A stretch of DNA of 64,000 bases. It comes from Glebionis coronaria. Its lineage: Eukaryota > Streptophyta > Magnoliopsida > Asterales > Asteraceae. The stretch is from assembly GCA_025667525.1 (NCBI GenBank), contig CM046878.1:512190274-512254273 (forward strand), written 5' to 3'. Numbering within the stretch: position 1 is the first letter of the stretch; every line of letters starts with the position of its first letter. The notes beneath the pieces are model-generated. The model saw only the letters and a list, made by a program, of their open reading frames with translations, searched no databases and was not told the DNA's origin. The translations under genes were made by a program, and so were the position numbers. Shown in pieces: positions 46,588 through 60,000 of this stretch.

Positions 46588-49500
46588 TGATGAGACTGCT
46601 TTTATACATAGTCTCATCGTCCAAACTAGGCTTAAAATGCATAAAATATCATAAAATGTGCCAAATATATGCTTGTGTTTGTTCCATGTGTATTTTAGGT
46701 ACGGATATTGAGAAAATCCCAAAAGATCACAAGAATCAAAGAAAAACGAACACGGGAAACGAAGCCGCACAATGAACTGGACCCAAGTGTTGATTTTACA
46801 AGAATAACCCTTGAAGAATTGAAGATTGTACAAGAAGGGTCCTCCAATATTGAAGAATTTACACTTTAAGCCCTTGTTTATTCATAATTACAAGTTTGGT
46901 CCTTAAAGTTTGTCAAATTGCAAAAAGGACCCTCCACTTTGAAGAATTGGCAAGAATGGTCCCTCACAAATGAAGACTTGTCATTTTTAGTCCTTCACAA
47001 AGTCAACCATACAAGTCAAGACCATGAAGAATGAACAAATGCCAAAAACAACCCTTCAAGAATCATCAAATTACAAGAAATACCCCTGAAATTACTTTAC
47101 AAAACTTTTTGGGGAAAAAGTATGAAAACTGAAACTTCAACATCAAAGGGAATTCAATTTTTCATGTTTATACAAGGAATGAAAGAAGTATGGAAGAAGA
47201 GGGATTGAAGTTGTCAAACAGCAAAACATACCTAGACCAGTGGTTGCATGCCACGTGCCCCACTATCACTTTTCCACCAATCACAAGCCACCTCTCACCC
47301 ACATCAGCATTCCAATTGGTCGGTTATAACTAATTTATTAATTAGTTATAATTAGGCGCCTAACATACTATTTAAACATAAAAACGGATCAAAACACATG
47401 TTCTTCATGTTCATCATCAGATTTGGGTTTTTCTTAAATCCTAAGAATTATGTGTTAATACTTTCCAGAATTATAATTAACCTATCACTAATCATAACCC
47501 AAACCTTAAACTTGCCACCTCACCACTCACAAGCTCACATGAAACACCCCATGCACACGTTCTTGGGGAAAATGCCAAAACATGCTAGAGAATCAACACA
47601 CCTCATTCAGCTTCATTCCTAAGCATTCCTTTGAGCCTTTGGATCAAATTCCACCCCTTTACAAGTCCACAAACGTCCAAGATAACTTCACATGAGCTCA
47701 AGAATTTTCAAACCTCAAGGGCAAATATGGAAACTCACCAACTAGGGTTTATGTTATTTTCAGATTTCTTAGTCTCATTGTAGCCTATATAAGGCATAGG
47801 ACTCACAACATTAGCTTTTGTTCTTGGTTTTCTTTGGTTAAAAATCTGTAAAGCCTTGTTTTCAAGTGAATGAAAAAAGTGTTTGATTTTGTGACGAATT
47901 CCAAGTTCCAACCTTTATATTCTGTTGTTATTGATATATTTTTGTGAGTTTGAAGTTTGAAAGATTGGTTTTAAGGATTGTGCAAGTATTTGCAAAAGTT
48001 TTCAAAATCTGATTATTTTTCTAAGTCTTAGTTCAAACACTTGAACTTTTAGATTATAAGTGATCATAACACCCTGATAAGGAGATTATCAAGGTGTAGT
48101 GAGCTTATGGTTTGGAAGGATTCAAGGAGTGGGGAACAAGCTTGAATCAAATCAGTCTCATTTTTCATATTTTGTTCGTATAATCGGTTTTGTTATAATC
48201 TTGTTGTTCTTAGTAGCTTGTTGGAAGCTTGTGGTTGTTAAGCCACCACATAAGCTCTAACATACGTGAGTGTGGATGTACATTCATGAGGTTTGAGTTC
48301 TATTCCCCAAAAATCTGATAAAATCTTGGTTCTAAGTGATTTTTGTGATTCTGCTGGTGTATGTATGTTTTTATGCATGCAACTTGGTTCTTGATTCACA
48401 TATTGGATGTTATGATGCTTATTTGGGCTTAATTTAGTCTTGAGAATAGTTGTACTTGTTTAAATTTGGATTTAAAAAGTTAAAACGGTGTTTGGGATTG
48501 TCTGTTGGTTCAAGTTTGCATGAATTTGAGTAGTTGTTTAGGGTTGCTTGTTGTTTATATCTGTTATTAAGGTGTGTGTGTTCTAATATATGTATGCTTT
48601 GTGCTTTGTATCACCTAAATCAAACAACTGGATATAAAATCTTGAAAACTTATTGTTTTTGCATGTGATCTTGTGCACACCTAGTTTGCATGTTAATCTA
48701 GGGATAACAAGTGATTAATCCAAGTATTTGCAACATGTTAGGAAGATTGGAGGCTTTGAATTTGGGTTTGAGGTCAAGTACATCAGCAAATAGAATTTGG
48801 TGTGTTCATTGTTCATCAGTAAACCTGTTTGTGCTTAAATCTTGTCCAAATCTTGGATATTTTACTTGAAACAAGTTTATTTGTGTGTCACTAAGACTGA
48901 TACTGCTATTGTATGCTTTTGGTTAAGTTTGATAGGCTTATACTAGCTTAAAAGTAGATTTTAACCACCAGATCTGCTTATAACATGTCTGTGCCATGTC
49001 TGTGGACTAACTGATTAAACTGTATCATTTGGCTATGTAATTTTGTGTTTTTCTGCTTGATTGTGACTCCCTATAACTCACTGGTTGTAGGGGTTCCCTT
49101 ATTGTCCAAAATCATCAAGTGAATCTCTCTAAAAGCAAAGTCAAATAGTCAAAGCAGTGGGAACTCCTTTCCCCTGCTGCTAGCCACTGCTAGTACAAAT
49201 TGGTAATCAGCTTATTTATAAGTCATTCTAGCTTATTCTAATGTGCAACAACTTATTTTTTGTGATAGATCTTAATATTTTGAGCTTATAAGTCAGTTTT
49301 GAAGTTTACGGCTTTTGGTTTTAGCTTCTGACTAGAAAACGACTATTTTGTCTTTTTCAAAAACTGCTTATTGCTTATTTCAGCTTATTGAGTGTGCTTA
49401 TTGGAAAACTTTTTGTTTATTAAGCTTTGTTTTGTCATTTTAAACCTTTTGCAAGTTGAATCAGCTTTTGAAGTGGCCTAGAACTCAAAAACGACTATTT

Positions 49501-49763
49501 TGTCGTTTTCTGTAGAGAGCTTTTGCTTATTTTAGGCTTATTTCTTGGGCTTTTTCAAAATTTCTTTTAACAGATCTCTTTAGTATCCCAAAAGAAGCTT
49601 GTGTGTCAAATTAGAGCTTATGGCATTAGCTTATGGCTTAATGGGCCAAAAAGCCCATTAAGAATAAGCTATTGACTATTAAGTTGTGATAAGCTAACTT
49701 TCAGCTTTTGGGCCTTTAGAGTTTTGTTCTTAAAATCAAATTTTAAGTCAAATAGGTGATTTT

Positions 49764-51349
49764 TTTGGTAATGGGTTTCCCCGGTAAATAGATTAACCAA
49801 AAAAACAGTAAAGTGCAAATGGAATGTGGCTAAAATACCACATTAACCTCAAGCTAAAAACAGCTTGATAAACACCTAAATCTAGTGCTTATGACAAGCC
49901 ATTAACACTTACAAAACACCTAGTACATAACGAAACAAACCAAACTAGCTAACAGCTACCGTGAAAGAATTTCCACCTGCATTTGTCTTAGAGAATAAAT
50001 TGGTTGTTTCATCATATACCATTTCAACCTCGTCATCTTCATCATCATGATCTAAAACAGAGTAAGAATTTGATGTAAATAAACCAGCACCTGACGATGA
50101 CGTAACAATAGACTTCAACTTGGGCAGAGAACCAGTCTTCGCACTAGTCACCCCCTTCTTCTGGTTACTAATTGTAGCTTTAGGCACAAATTTGACATTC
50201 GGTTGAACCGATGGACCAGTAAACTTACCACCCTTAATAGAATTCGGCATATTCGTCTTTTTCTTTCTTTTGGTCACCGTTTGGAACCCATCATTATTCT
50301 CAACAACATGAATAGCAACAGAAATAGATGGACCAATACTAGCAGTAGGAAGTATAGGAGAAACAACCACCTTATTAGAGCATTTATCAAGAGAGTGACC
50401 AAAAGTCATACACTCAGCACATAGGTGGTCTCCATTCATATTCAATATGGATAGTTTCCTTTGTAAAACCCTCCCCCGAAAGAGAAGGGACACCAATGGT
50501 AACAACATCCACAAAATCAGCCTCAGCATTCACCTCGATTAAGCATCTGGCAAAACTACTCCGACCCCATGACTCCTTACACATAGAATTAGTATAGGAA
50601 TCTAGCATTACAGGTTTACCAATGAAAGAAGCAATCAAACTAATTCCATCTTCTTCAAAAACTTGAATAGGCACATCATGTAATTTTACCCAAACAGGAA
50701 TACGAGTCAATTCTTCTTTGATCAACCTAGTATCCATCGACCATTTTTTGAGAATTATCGGAGCTTTACGAATCAACCACGGGCCCTCTTCTAACAAAGC
50801 TTCCAACCCAGCAAATGACTTGAATTTGAAAAAGAAAAAACCCTTAGAATTCATCATGATCCGTGTCAACCCATGTTTCACCCAGTTGTTTCTAACAAAA
50901 TAATCCACCACCGGGAAAGCCATTCTCTTTCCAATAAAGTAACCATATAGAGTATGTTCAAGACGATTACTGACCTTCTGAACCACTTTACAAGGAATAG
51001 ATACATTTACACCTTCAAAAACATCTTCTGCCACCAAGTGACGGAAACTACCAGTATCAGCGGACTGCTCCTTTTCTTTTGCACTAGTATCACGACTGCA
51101 AATAGAAGCAAGTTTATCCATTTTATTAGAAAACTCAGCGGTAATATCCTCAATCGACTGTATACTTGCACCATCCAGAGTCAGACCAGTAGGCACATCA
51201 TCAACCTTCGACAGGACATTCTTACTCACACTGACACCTTCTTCACTAGATATAGACACGGACATACTAACAAACTCATCTTTTTGCTGTGAACCAATCC
51301 CATCATGCTCCCTTCTAAACACAAAGCCCTCACCAGCAAACAAAGTTAG
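49764..51349 (-). mobile_element. Nested LINE-type fragment with 12 bp duplication
   Basis: Interrupts the left LTR; the right LTR has the empty site at about 60195. Perfect flanks ATAGGTGATTTT at 49752-49763 and 51350-51361. Variable, longer duplications and a short A-run at the 3' end (minus strand, near 49764) fit target-primed reverse transcription. It holds only ORF1; no ORF2 reverse transcriptase. Confidence 0.75.
49945..51349 (-). pseudogene. LINE ORF1-like DUF4283/zinc-knuckle protein, frameshifted and 5'-truncated
   Basis: The frame is open at the element's right edge (FAGEGFVFRREHDG), so the start is missing. Then a Ser/Asp-rich stretch, the DUF4283 domain (LVAEDVFEGVNVSIP, YFIGKRMAFPVVDYFVRNNW, FKSFAGLEALLEEGPWLIR, TRIPVWVKLHDVP, SFIGKPVMLDSYT), a YEWRPP segment, a frameshift near 50425, and the knuckle CAECMTFGHSLDKC (CX2CX4HX4C). 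The tail (FQTVTKRKKKTN, KGVTSAKTGS, SYSVLDHDDEDDEVEM) is basic then acidic. Related proteins bind RNA of plant LINEs. Host genes with this fold also exist, but the 12 bp duplication supports a retrotransposon. Confidence 0.8.
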
Positions 51350-52242
51350 ATAGGTGATTTTGGGCTTATTTGGACAACTTTTTGCTTATTGGGCCAAAAA
51401 GCCCAATTAAGTGGACTATTTTTCATTTTGGCCCATTTGGAGGCCCATTAGGGGTATTTTTGGTATGTCAAGTTTATTTCTATTTAATTGAGGTTTAAAT
51501 AAACTTGTTTGCAACTTTTTAGAATTTTTTATAAATTTTGGATTTTTAATATTATTTTATTATTATTTTATTATTAAAAATTAAATTTAAGATTTTTGAA
51601 ACTTTTTTCATTTTTCATAGCTTAAATACATTAAGTTAGAAATTTTAAAACTTTTAGATTACTTTTCTTGTCATTTAATAATTTTTAGAATTATTTTAAG
51701 GTTTTTATAGTTTTTAATCATTTTTAAATAGTTTTAATTAATTTTAATTTTTTCAAAAATAGTTTTTAATTTAGTTAAGTTATTTTAGAGGTTTACAAAG
51801 TGAAAAATCTCTTCTTGGGCTTTTTATTAATTAAACTGATTTTTGGGCTTTAATTAGCATTAAAAAATTATTATTTAATTAAATAAAAGGTTTGAGTGAT
51901 TTTTGATTTTTTGTAAACTCTAATTACATTTTTATTAGGATTTAATGAAATTTTCTAGGAATTTTTAGGTTAATTATTAAATATCGTCATATTTTACGGT
52001 TTTACGTGCACGACTTTTCGTCTTAGTTTAATTTAGAATCGTAATTGTCATCCTTTTCTCTTTTCTTATCTCATAATCATAATCACAAACATTTAATCAT
52101 TTCTTAACACAATACACAAGCCTCCTTGAGAACGAACTCTCCATCTTGGGTCATTTACAAGTGGTTTTCCTAAACCGTTTGTTTAATACTTACCCTAATT
52201 ACCTCGTTTTCCTAAACGAGTGTGAATTTACAACTATCATTT

Positions 52243-52260
52243 TGGCGCCGCTGCCCGGGA
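52243..52260 (+). other. Primer binding site of the Athila-like element
   Basis: TGGCGCCGCTGCCCGGGA, three bases after the LTR. Close to the TGGCGCCGTTGCC type known from Athila elements (tRNA-Asp class, from memory). Confidence 0.75.
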
Positions 52261-52981
52261 GGCGTGTTGTGTTTTGATTTGAACAATTGTTGTTTTTATA
52301 TTAGCCATAATAACTATTTATATTAGTAGCACTCTACTAATACGTATTATCGGTTTTTCGTTTTTTGTGTGTGAATATTATTACTATATTGTATACGTAA
52401 AACAATAAATTCACAAGTACTCCAAAAGTGTGAAAACACAACCTTGATTCGGGATTTCATCACTCGATCAATGTATTCGAATCTCAAACAAAGAAAAAAG
52501 GCAAAATAGATAATTACTTTCGTAAAGCTTAATTTCGAAAAACACAAACTATAAGGTGGGTATAAGGCGGGTATTATAAAATATACCCTAAAGAAAAAGG
52601 CTCTTAAGTGCTTCGCGTCGCCTCGTTTCTCCGCTTGCTTGTGCGTGTTTAGATAAAAAAAAAGGCTAATCGAGGGTTTGCCAACCAAAGTATTATCTAC
52701 GTAGTATCTATATTTTCTTGGTTTCAATTGATTAAACCCTCTTGAACGTTTTGGTGTTCCACCAACGTTCTAAAGTCATCGAAGGCGTTCACTTCACGTG
52801 ATCGTTTTCATTCCTTGAGGCTCCTTTAATCGAGAGATTTGTAGATTTTTGTTTACGTAATACATCACAAAATCCAAAAAAAGTAAAAACAATCAAAAAC
52901 ACAAAAAATTAGAAAAACCAAAAACACCAAAAACACCAAAAAGAACCTTCTTTGCTTATCCCCACGTTGTACGTGACGTTT
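52261..52981 (+). other. Leader of the Athila-like element
   Basis: Untranslated 720-base stretch before gag, with no gene that I can support. Confidence 0.5.
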
Positions 52982-55900
52982 ATGCAAACTCGTAATCAAG
53001 CAAGACGTGCACGTAAACGTCGTAATCGAAAGGAAAACACACCAACACCTTCTAGTGAAGAGTCTCCAAGTGAGGAACCTATTGTAGAACAAGAGGCCAC
53101 CATGGCTAATCGTACTATGATGGAGTTGCTTCAAGCACCCACCGAGGGTTTTGGAGAGGCCATTGTGATTCCCGCCATCCTTGCGGACAACTTCGAGATC
53201 AAGACGGGTTTAATGTCTATGCTTCAAGCCAACAAGTTTCGCGGACATGAAAAAGAAAACACACATTATCACACTAGGCAATTCAATCGTCTCACTGTGA
53301 CTAGCAAGTTTAAGGATGTACCCCACGACGCCATTAAGATGATGTTGTTTCCATACTCGTTGGATGGACCCGTAAAATTTGGCTAGAGAAAGAACCCCCA
53401 AATTCGATTTTGACGTGGGGTGATCTCGTTTCTAAGTTTGTGGATCAAATTTTTTCACCATCTAAAACAACACATTTGAAAAACGAGATTTCACGTTTTA
53501 CTCAAAGGTCTAATGAGAGTTTTTCTATGGCTTGGGAAGGATTTAAAGAAATGTTACATGAATGTCCACACCATGATTTTTTCTTAATTGCATCAAATTG
53601 ACACTTTTTATAATGGGCTTAATGATCATGAACGAGATTACTTAAATGCCGCCGCGGGTGGTAATTTGTTGTGCAAAACGACCGATGAGGCTTTGAAAAT
53701 CATTTAAAATAGGTCTAAGGTTTACAACCCTCGTAACACACCGAGTGTTGCCACTATGGGTTCGTCATCGTCGTCTCGTAACATGAGTGCCTTGCAAGAT
53801 GAAGCAAATGAGGAAAATCGGTTTTTCGATAGGTTTTCGACTCTTATGACTCATTGGAAAGCACAAGATGCTTTGAATTCCGCATCGGTTAAGGCGGTTG
53901 GAAAGAGTTGTATTTCGTGTGGTAGATCTCATGATTTTTCCGAGTGCATTACCGCGGATGGTAACACTTCGAGTGCTTATGTAGCCATGAGAACTTATAA
54001 CCAAAACGGTCAAGGTTCCCGCCCAAATCAAGCTCCACAAAATTAAAATGCTAACAACTATCGAAACAACAATCAAAGTGGTGGTTATCAAGGAAATCAA
54101 TGTAACTACAACAAGGGTAATTACCAAAGTGGAAAAGGGCAAATTTTAAATCAAAACCAAAACCGTGATTTTCAAACTACTACACAAGGTTTTCAAAATG
54201 CTCACACTAAAAATCTTAATGGAGAATTTTTGGATTATGCAAAAGCAAACGATGCTAAGTTAGATAACATGCAACGTGAGATGATTAGCTTAAGATCCGA
54301 GTTGAAAAACGAGCTTAAAAAAGAACTTTCTAATGAATTGAAAACTCATGCTAATAAAATGGAAGGAAATGTTCAACGTCTTCAACAAAATCAACAAAAG
54401 ATGGAACAAGGTCAACATGAGATTAAGCAAGAGTTGTTAAAAGCGGATGCTAGGCAATCAAAATTTGAAGATCTAATGGGAAAAATGTTTAAAGCTATCA
54501 TGTGTAAACCTTCTTCTTCGGGTGGTCTTCCTAGTGATACCATCGTAAACCTGAAAGGAGAATTGAAGGTTATTACTACTTGTAGTGGTAAAACTTTCAA
54601 AGAACCCATTTCTCGTCCAAGTACTTCTACGGAGAAGGAAATAGAGAAAGAGCCCGAGGTGGTGGTCGAAAAGGAGCAAGTTCCAAGCCCACAAAGTACC
54701 GCTCAAACCACACCTACGGTTGAACCAATACCAATAGTGGAACCCGAGATTCCAAGGTTGATGCCTATGCCCCAACCCACACCACCCTTACCTTACCCAT
54801 CAACACGAAAAAAGGAAAAGGCACAAGAACGTAACAATTATCAATTTGAACTTTTTATGAAGATGTTTCGTGACTTGCATTTTAACATAAATTTTGCCGA
54901 CGCTTTGGTCATGATGCCTCGATTTGCCGCAAACTTCAAAAGTATGTTGAATAACAAAGAGAAATTGCAAAAATCGTCTAGTTGTTCATCGGTTTTTCTT
55001 AGCCGCATACCTCAAAAAGTCGGTGATCCCGGTAAATTTTTAATTCCGTGTGCTATCCAAGATATGGAAGAATGTTGCGCCTTGTCCGATCTCGGTGCTA
55101 GTATTAACTTGATGCCTCTTGAGATTTTTAAGTCGCTCAATCTTCCTAATCTCACTCCTTTAAGAATGTCAATCGAGATGGCCGATCATTCTACGATTCT
55201 AGCTTGTGGAGTAGCCGAAGACGTCTTTGTGAAAGTTGGAAAGTTTTACTATCCCGTGGACTTTATCGTTGTAGACATTCCCATCGATCCTAAAGTTCCT
55301 CTAATTTTGGGTCGATCATTTTTTGATACATCGAGAGCACTTATTGATGTTCATGCTAGGAAAATCACTCTTCGTTTCAATGAGGAGGAACTCGTCATAA
55401 ATGCAATTCAAAACTCTACACTTTCTCATGTGTATTCTATCACGTCTTTGAACAATGTTGATTCAATCAAAAACATTTGCAAAGGATTTTCAAAAAGAGT
55501 TTTAGGAGTTGTTGATAAAAACGATTTTCCATCCCCTCCGCCGTTGGAGGTTAAGAGTGTTGAACCTACGTCTTCAATCACGGAAGATTCTTCGAATGAT
55601 GAATATGTTGACCCTGATGGGGCGGTGTTCTTTATTGATAAACATTTTGAGAACTTACCACCACCTAAACGTGACTTAAATGTGAGATTTTTTAGTGTGC
55701 CTAACATCGTTTTAGAAATACCAAATATTTTTGACATAATCAAATCGGGTTTTCATAAGGAGTTTTCAAAAGATGAAAAAGGAAAAAAATTTGAATTGGA
55801 TTTAAAAGATTTTTCTACAATTCTAACTCCATCATCACCTCGTGTTTTGAGTGCTACAAGCTCGTCTTCTCCTTTTGACGATGCTTTGTGTGGGTTAAGC

Positions 55901-56005
55901 GTGGGGGAAGCCCCTTATGTTCCATTCCCTTTCTCCATCGAGGACGAGATATTTGATCCCGGAATTGCTTATAAAGGGAAATCTCGGTCTTCCACGATGC
56001 AATAA
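52982..56005 (+). pseudogene. Athila-like gag and aspartic protease, broken
   Basis: ATG at 52982 (MQTRNQARRARKRRN). Gag: MSMLQANKFRGHEKENTHYH, FKDVPHDAIKMMLFPYSL, then a frame change at about 53382, TWGDLVSKFVDQIFSPSKTT, EISRFTQRSNESFSMAWE, HECPHHDF, a second frame change near 53600, NAAAGGNLLCKT and a stop near 53705. A knuckle-like CISCGRSHDFSEC follows at about 53910, a stop near 54045, and a long helical region (KNELKKELSNELKTHANKME). The retropepsin domain is clear at 55060-55390: LSDLGASINLMPLEIF, PLILGRSFFDTSRALIDV. The sequence continues as an acidic tail to 56005 where RT would be expected. The variant DLGAS active site is typical of Athila. Confidence 0.88.
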
Positions 56006-57030
56006 ATGGAAAATACTTTCATTTGGTTGGTGTGAGTCTACTTCGAGTAGCTCAAAAGTTTGTCTTACCATTTGTTCCACCCTTCTACTTCTCATCTCTT
56101 TTTTTTCAAACTCTTTGAGTTTTTGGCACGTGTTGAAATGGCGTTGGTTTGTTTATCCAATGAAAACGAGGACGCCATCTTCGATCCCGGTATTTTGCAT
56201 CATCAAAGGACTTAGTCCTTAATACCGGTTGCTTTTGGGCCTTGTTTATCAAAGGACTTAGTCCTTAATACCGGTTGCTTTTAGTCCAGAATTCGCTTTT
56301 AGCGTGAGGATATACGTCTTTGGCCATAATAAACACCTCATAGCGAGGTTAAATAAAAGGCAAGGCAAGACGGAAGTCATAATAAAAGCTTCATGGCGAA
56401 TTTGAATAAAAGATGGAGGTAAACCTATGATAATAAGGCCCATCCGTTAGGGGGCATATAAAAGTCTTGGTAATAAGTCTCGTTTTCAAAACCGTTATAA
56501 AACCGTGTTTATCGATCCTTCTTGTTGACTTAGTTTTTTGACATTGTTGTCTATTAGGGGGGTTATTAATTCGATGGTCTTGGTTACACCGTTATGACTC
56601 TATTTTTAGACCTAAATCTCTATCATCGCATAAGTAAAAAATGTATCCTCATGAACATTCAAGACAAAAATAAAATATAAGAGATACCACTTAGGAAAAT
56701 AGGAGTCTAAGTACGTGATTAGGGCATATGAGTAGTGTTAGCATTACTAACTTATAATGACAATGATCTCGTTACTCGCTTGGCATGGAATTGGGGTGAA
56801 AATCGAGGACGACAAAATTATTTCTAACGAATCATTCACGTGTTCTTGTTCTATGAACCTAAATGTCCCATTTTGCGATGAAAATCATACATTATGTCTA
56901 AAACGCAAGTAGTAGTAATAGTATTAATGTATCAAGTTTATCATTCAATAAAAGTGCATAAAAATGAATTTTGGAGGTGCTACAATACTTTATTCTAGCA
57001 TTGCGTGAGGGCACGGTAATGGTTTAGTAT
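56006..57030 (+). other. 3' untranslated region of the Athila-like element
   Basis: No RT or integrase. Contains a 46 bp period duplication at about 56203-56290 (each copy with AAAGGACTTAGTCCTTAATA, itself nearly palindromic). No other feature seen. Confidence 0.6.
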
Positions 57031-57037
57031 GGGGGAG
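57031..57037 (+). other. Polypurine tract of the Athila-like element
   Basis: GGGGGAG immediately before TGATGAG of the right LTR. Confidence 0.8.
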
Positions 57038-60000
57038 TGATGAGACTGCTTTTATACATAGTCTCATCGTCCAAAATAGGCTTACAATGCATAAAATATC
57101 ATAAAATGTGCCAAGTATATGCTTGTGTTTGTTCCATGTGTATTTTAGGTACGGATATTGAGAAAATCACAAAAGATCACAAGAATCAAAGAAAAACGAA
57201 CACGGGAAACGAAGCCGCACAATGAACCAGACCCAAGTGTTGATTTTCCAAGAGTAACCCTTGAAGAATTGAAGATTGTACAAGAAGGGTACTCCAATAT
57301 TGAAGATGTGACACTTTAAACCCTTGTTTATTCATAATTACAAGTTTGGTCCTTAAAGTTTGTCAAATTGCAAAAAGGACCCTCCACTTTGAAGAATTGG
57401 AAAGAATGGTCCCTCACAAATGAAGACTTGTCATTTTTAGTCCTCCACAAAGTCAACTATACAAGTTAAGACCATGAATAATGAAGAAATTCCAAAAACA
57501 AACCTTCAAGAATCATCAAATTACAAGAAATACCCCTGAAATTACTTTACAAAACTTTTGGGGGCAAAAGTATGAAAACAAAAACTTCAAAAACAAAGGG
57601 AATTCAATTTTTCATGTTTATACAAGGAATGAAAGAAGTATGGAAGAAGAGGGATTGAAGCTGTCAAACCTCAAAACATACCTAAACCAGTGGTTGCATG
57701 CCACGTGCCCCATTATCACTTCTCCACCAATCACAAGCCACCACTCACCCACATCAGCATTCCACTTGGCCGGTTATAACTAATTAATTAGTTATAATAA
57801 GGCGCCTAACATCCCCTTTAAACATAAAAATGGATCAAAACACATGTTCTTCATGTTCATCATCAGATTTTGGTTTTTCTTAAGCCTATGAATTATGTGT
57901 TAATACTTTCCATAATTATAATTAACCTATCGCTAATCATAACCCAAACCTTAAACTTGCCACCTAACCACTCACAAGCTCACATGAAACACCCCATGCA
58001 CACGTTTTTGGAGAAAATTCCAAAACATGCCAGAGAATCAACACACCTCATTCAGCTTCATTCCTAAACATTCCTTTGAGCCTTTGGATCAAATTCCACC
58101 TCTTTACAAGTCCACAAACGTCCAAGATAACTTCACATGAGCTCAAGAATTTTCAAACCTCAAGGGCAAATCTGGAAACTCACCAACTAGGGTTTATGTT
58201 ATTTTGCAGCTTTCTTAGTCTTATTGTAGCCTATATAAGGCATAGGACTCACGACATTAGCTTTTGTTCTTGGTTTTCTTTGGTTAAAAAGCTGTAAAGC
58301 CTTGTTTTCAAGTGAATGAAAAAAGTGTTTGATTTTGTGACGAATTCCAAGTTCCAACCTTTATATTCTATTGTTATTGATATATGTTTGTGAGTTTGAA
58401 GTTTGAAAGATTGGTTTTAAGGATTGTACAAGTGTTTGCAAAAGTTTTCGAAATCTGATTATTTTTCTAAGTCTTAGTTCAAACACTTGAACTTTTGGAT
58501 TATAAGTGATCATAACACCCTGATAAAGAGATTATCAAGGTGTAATAAGGTTACGGTTTGGAAGGATTCAAGGAGTGGGGAACAAGCTAGAATCAAATCA
58601 GTCTCATTTTTCATATTTTGTTCATGTAATCGGTTTTGTTCTAATCGTGTTGTTCTTAGCAGCTTGTTGGAAGCTTGTGGTTGTTAAGCTACCACATAAG
58701 CTCTAACATACGTGAGTGTGGATGTACATTCATGAGGTTTGAGTTCTATTCCCCAAAAATCTAATAAAATCTTGGTTCTAAGTGATTTTTGTGATTTTGC
58801 TGGTGTATGTGTGTTTTATGCATGCAACTTGGTTCTTGATTCACATATTGGATGTTATGGCTTATTTGGGCTTCATTCAGTCTTGAGAATACTTTTACTT
58901 ATTTAAAATTGGATTTAAAATGTTAAAAGGGTGTTTGGGATTGTCTGTTGGTTCAAGTTTGCATGAATTTGAGTAGTTGTTTAGGGTTGCTTATTGTTTA
59001 TATATGTTATTAAGGTGTGTGTGTTCTGATATCTGTATGCTTTGTGCTTTGTATTACCTAAATCAAACAATTGGCTATAAAATCTTGAAAACTTGTTGTT
59101 TATGCCTGTGATCTTGTGCACACCTAGTTTGCATGTTAATCTAGGGATAACAAGTGATTAATCCAAGTATTTGCAACCTGTTAGGAAGATTGGAGGCTTT
59201 GAATTTGGGTTTGAAGTCAAGTACATTAGCAAATAGAATTTGGTGTGTTCATTGTTCATCAGTAAACCTGTTTGCGCTTAAATCTTGTTCAAATCTTGGA
59301 TATTTTGCTTGAAAAAAGTTTATTTGTGTGTCACTAAGACTGATATTGCTATTGTATGCTTTTGGTTAAATTTGATAGGCTTATACTAGCTTTAAAGTAG
59401 CTTTTAACCACCAGATCTGCTTATAACATGTCTGTGCAATGTCTGTGGACTAACTGATTAAACTGTATCATTTGGTTGTGTGATTTTGTGTTTTTCTACT
59501 TGATTGTGACTCCCTACAACTCACTGGTTGTAGGGGTGCGCTTATTGTCCAAAATCATGAAGTGAATCTCTCTAAAAATCAAAGTCAAATAGTCAAAGCA
59601 GTGGGAACTCCTTTCCCCTGCTGCTAGCCACTACTAGTACAAATTGGTAATCAGCTTATTTATAAGTCATTCTAGCTTATTCTAATGTGCAACAACTTAT
59701 TTTTGTGATAGATCTTAATATTTTGAGCTTATAAGTTAGTTTTGAAGTTTACAGCTTTTGGTTTTATCTTTTGACTAGAAAACGACTATTTTGTCTTTTT
59801 CAAAAATAGCTTATTGCTTATTTCAGCTTATTGAGTGTGCTTATTGGAAAACTTTTAGTTGATTAAGCTTTGTTTTGTCATTTTAAACCTTGTTCAAGTT
59901 GAATCAGCTTTTGAAGTGGCCTAAAACTCAAAAACGACTATTTTGTCGTTTTCTATAGAGAGCTTTTGCTTATTTCAGGCTTATTTCTTGGGCCTTTTCA

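Larger units (their letters stand above)
46588..52239 (+). repeat. 5' LTR of the Athila-like element, with nested insertion
   Basis: About 4,054 bp once the 1.6 kb insertion at 49764-51349 and its duplication are discounted, against 4,033 bp for the partner. Begins with the hairpin GATGAGACT ... AGTCTCATC. Includes stretches with many AAAGCCC/GGGCTTATT words and a very AT-rich part (51480-51980). No gene apart from the insertion. Confidence 0.92.

Noticed and set aside
57481..58687. Several 60-100 residue frames in the right Athila LTR
   Set aside because: Present in both LTR copies with frame breaks between copies and without domains; non-coding LTR sequence.
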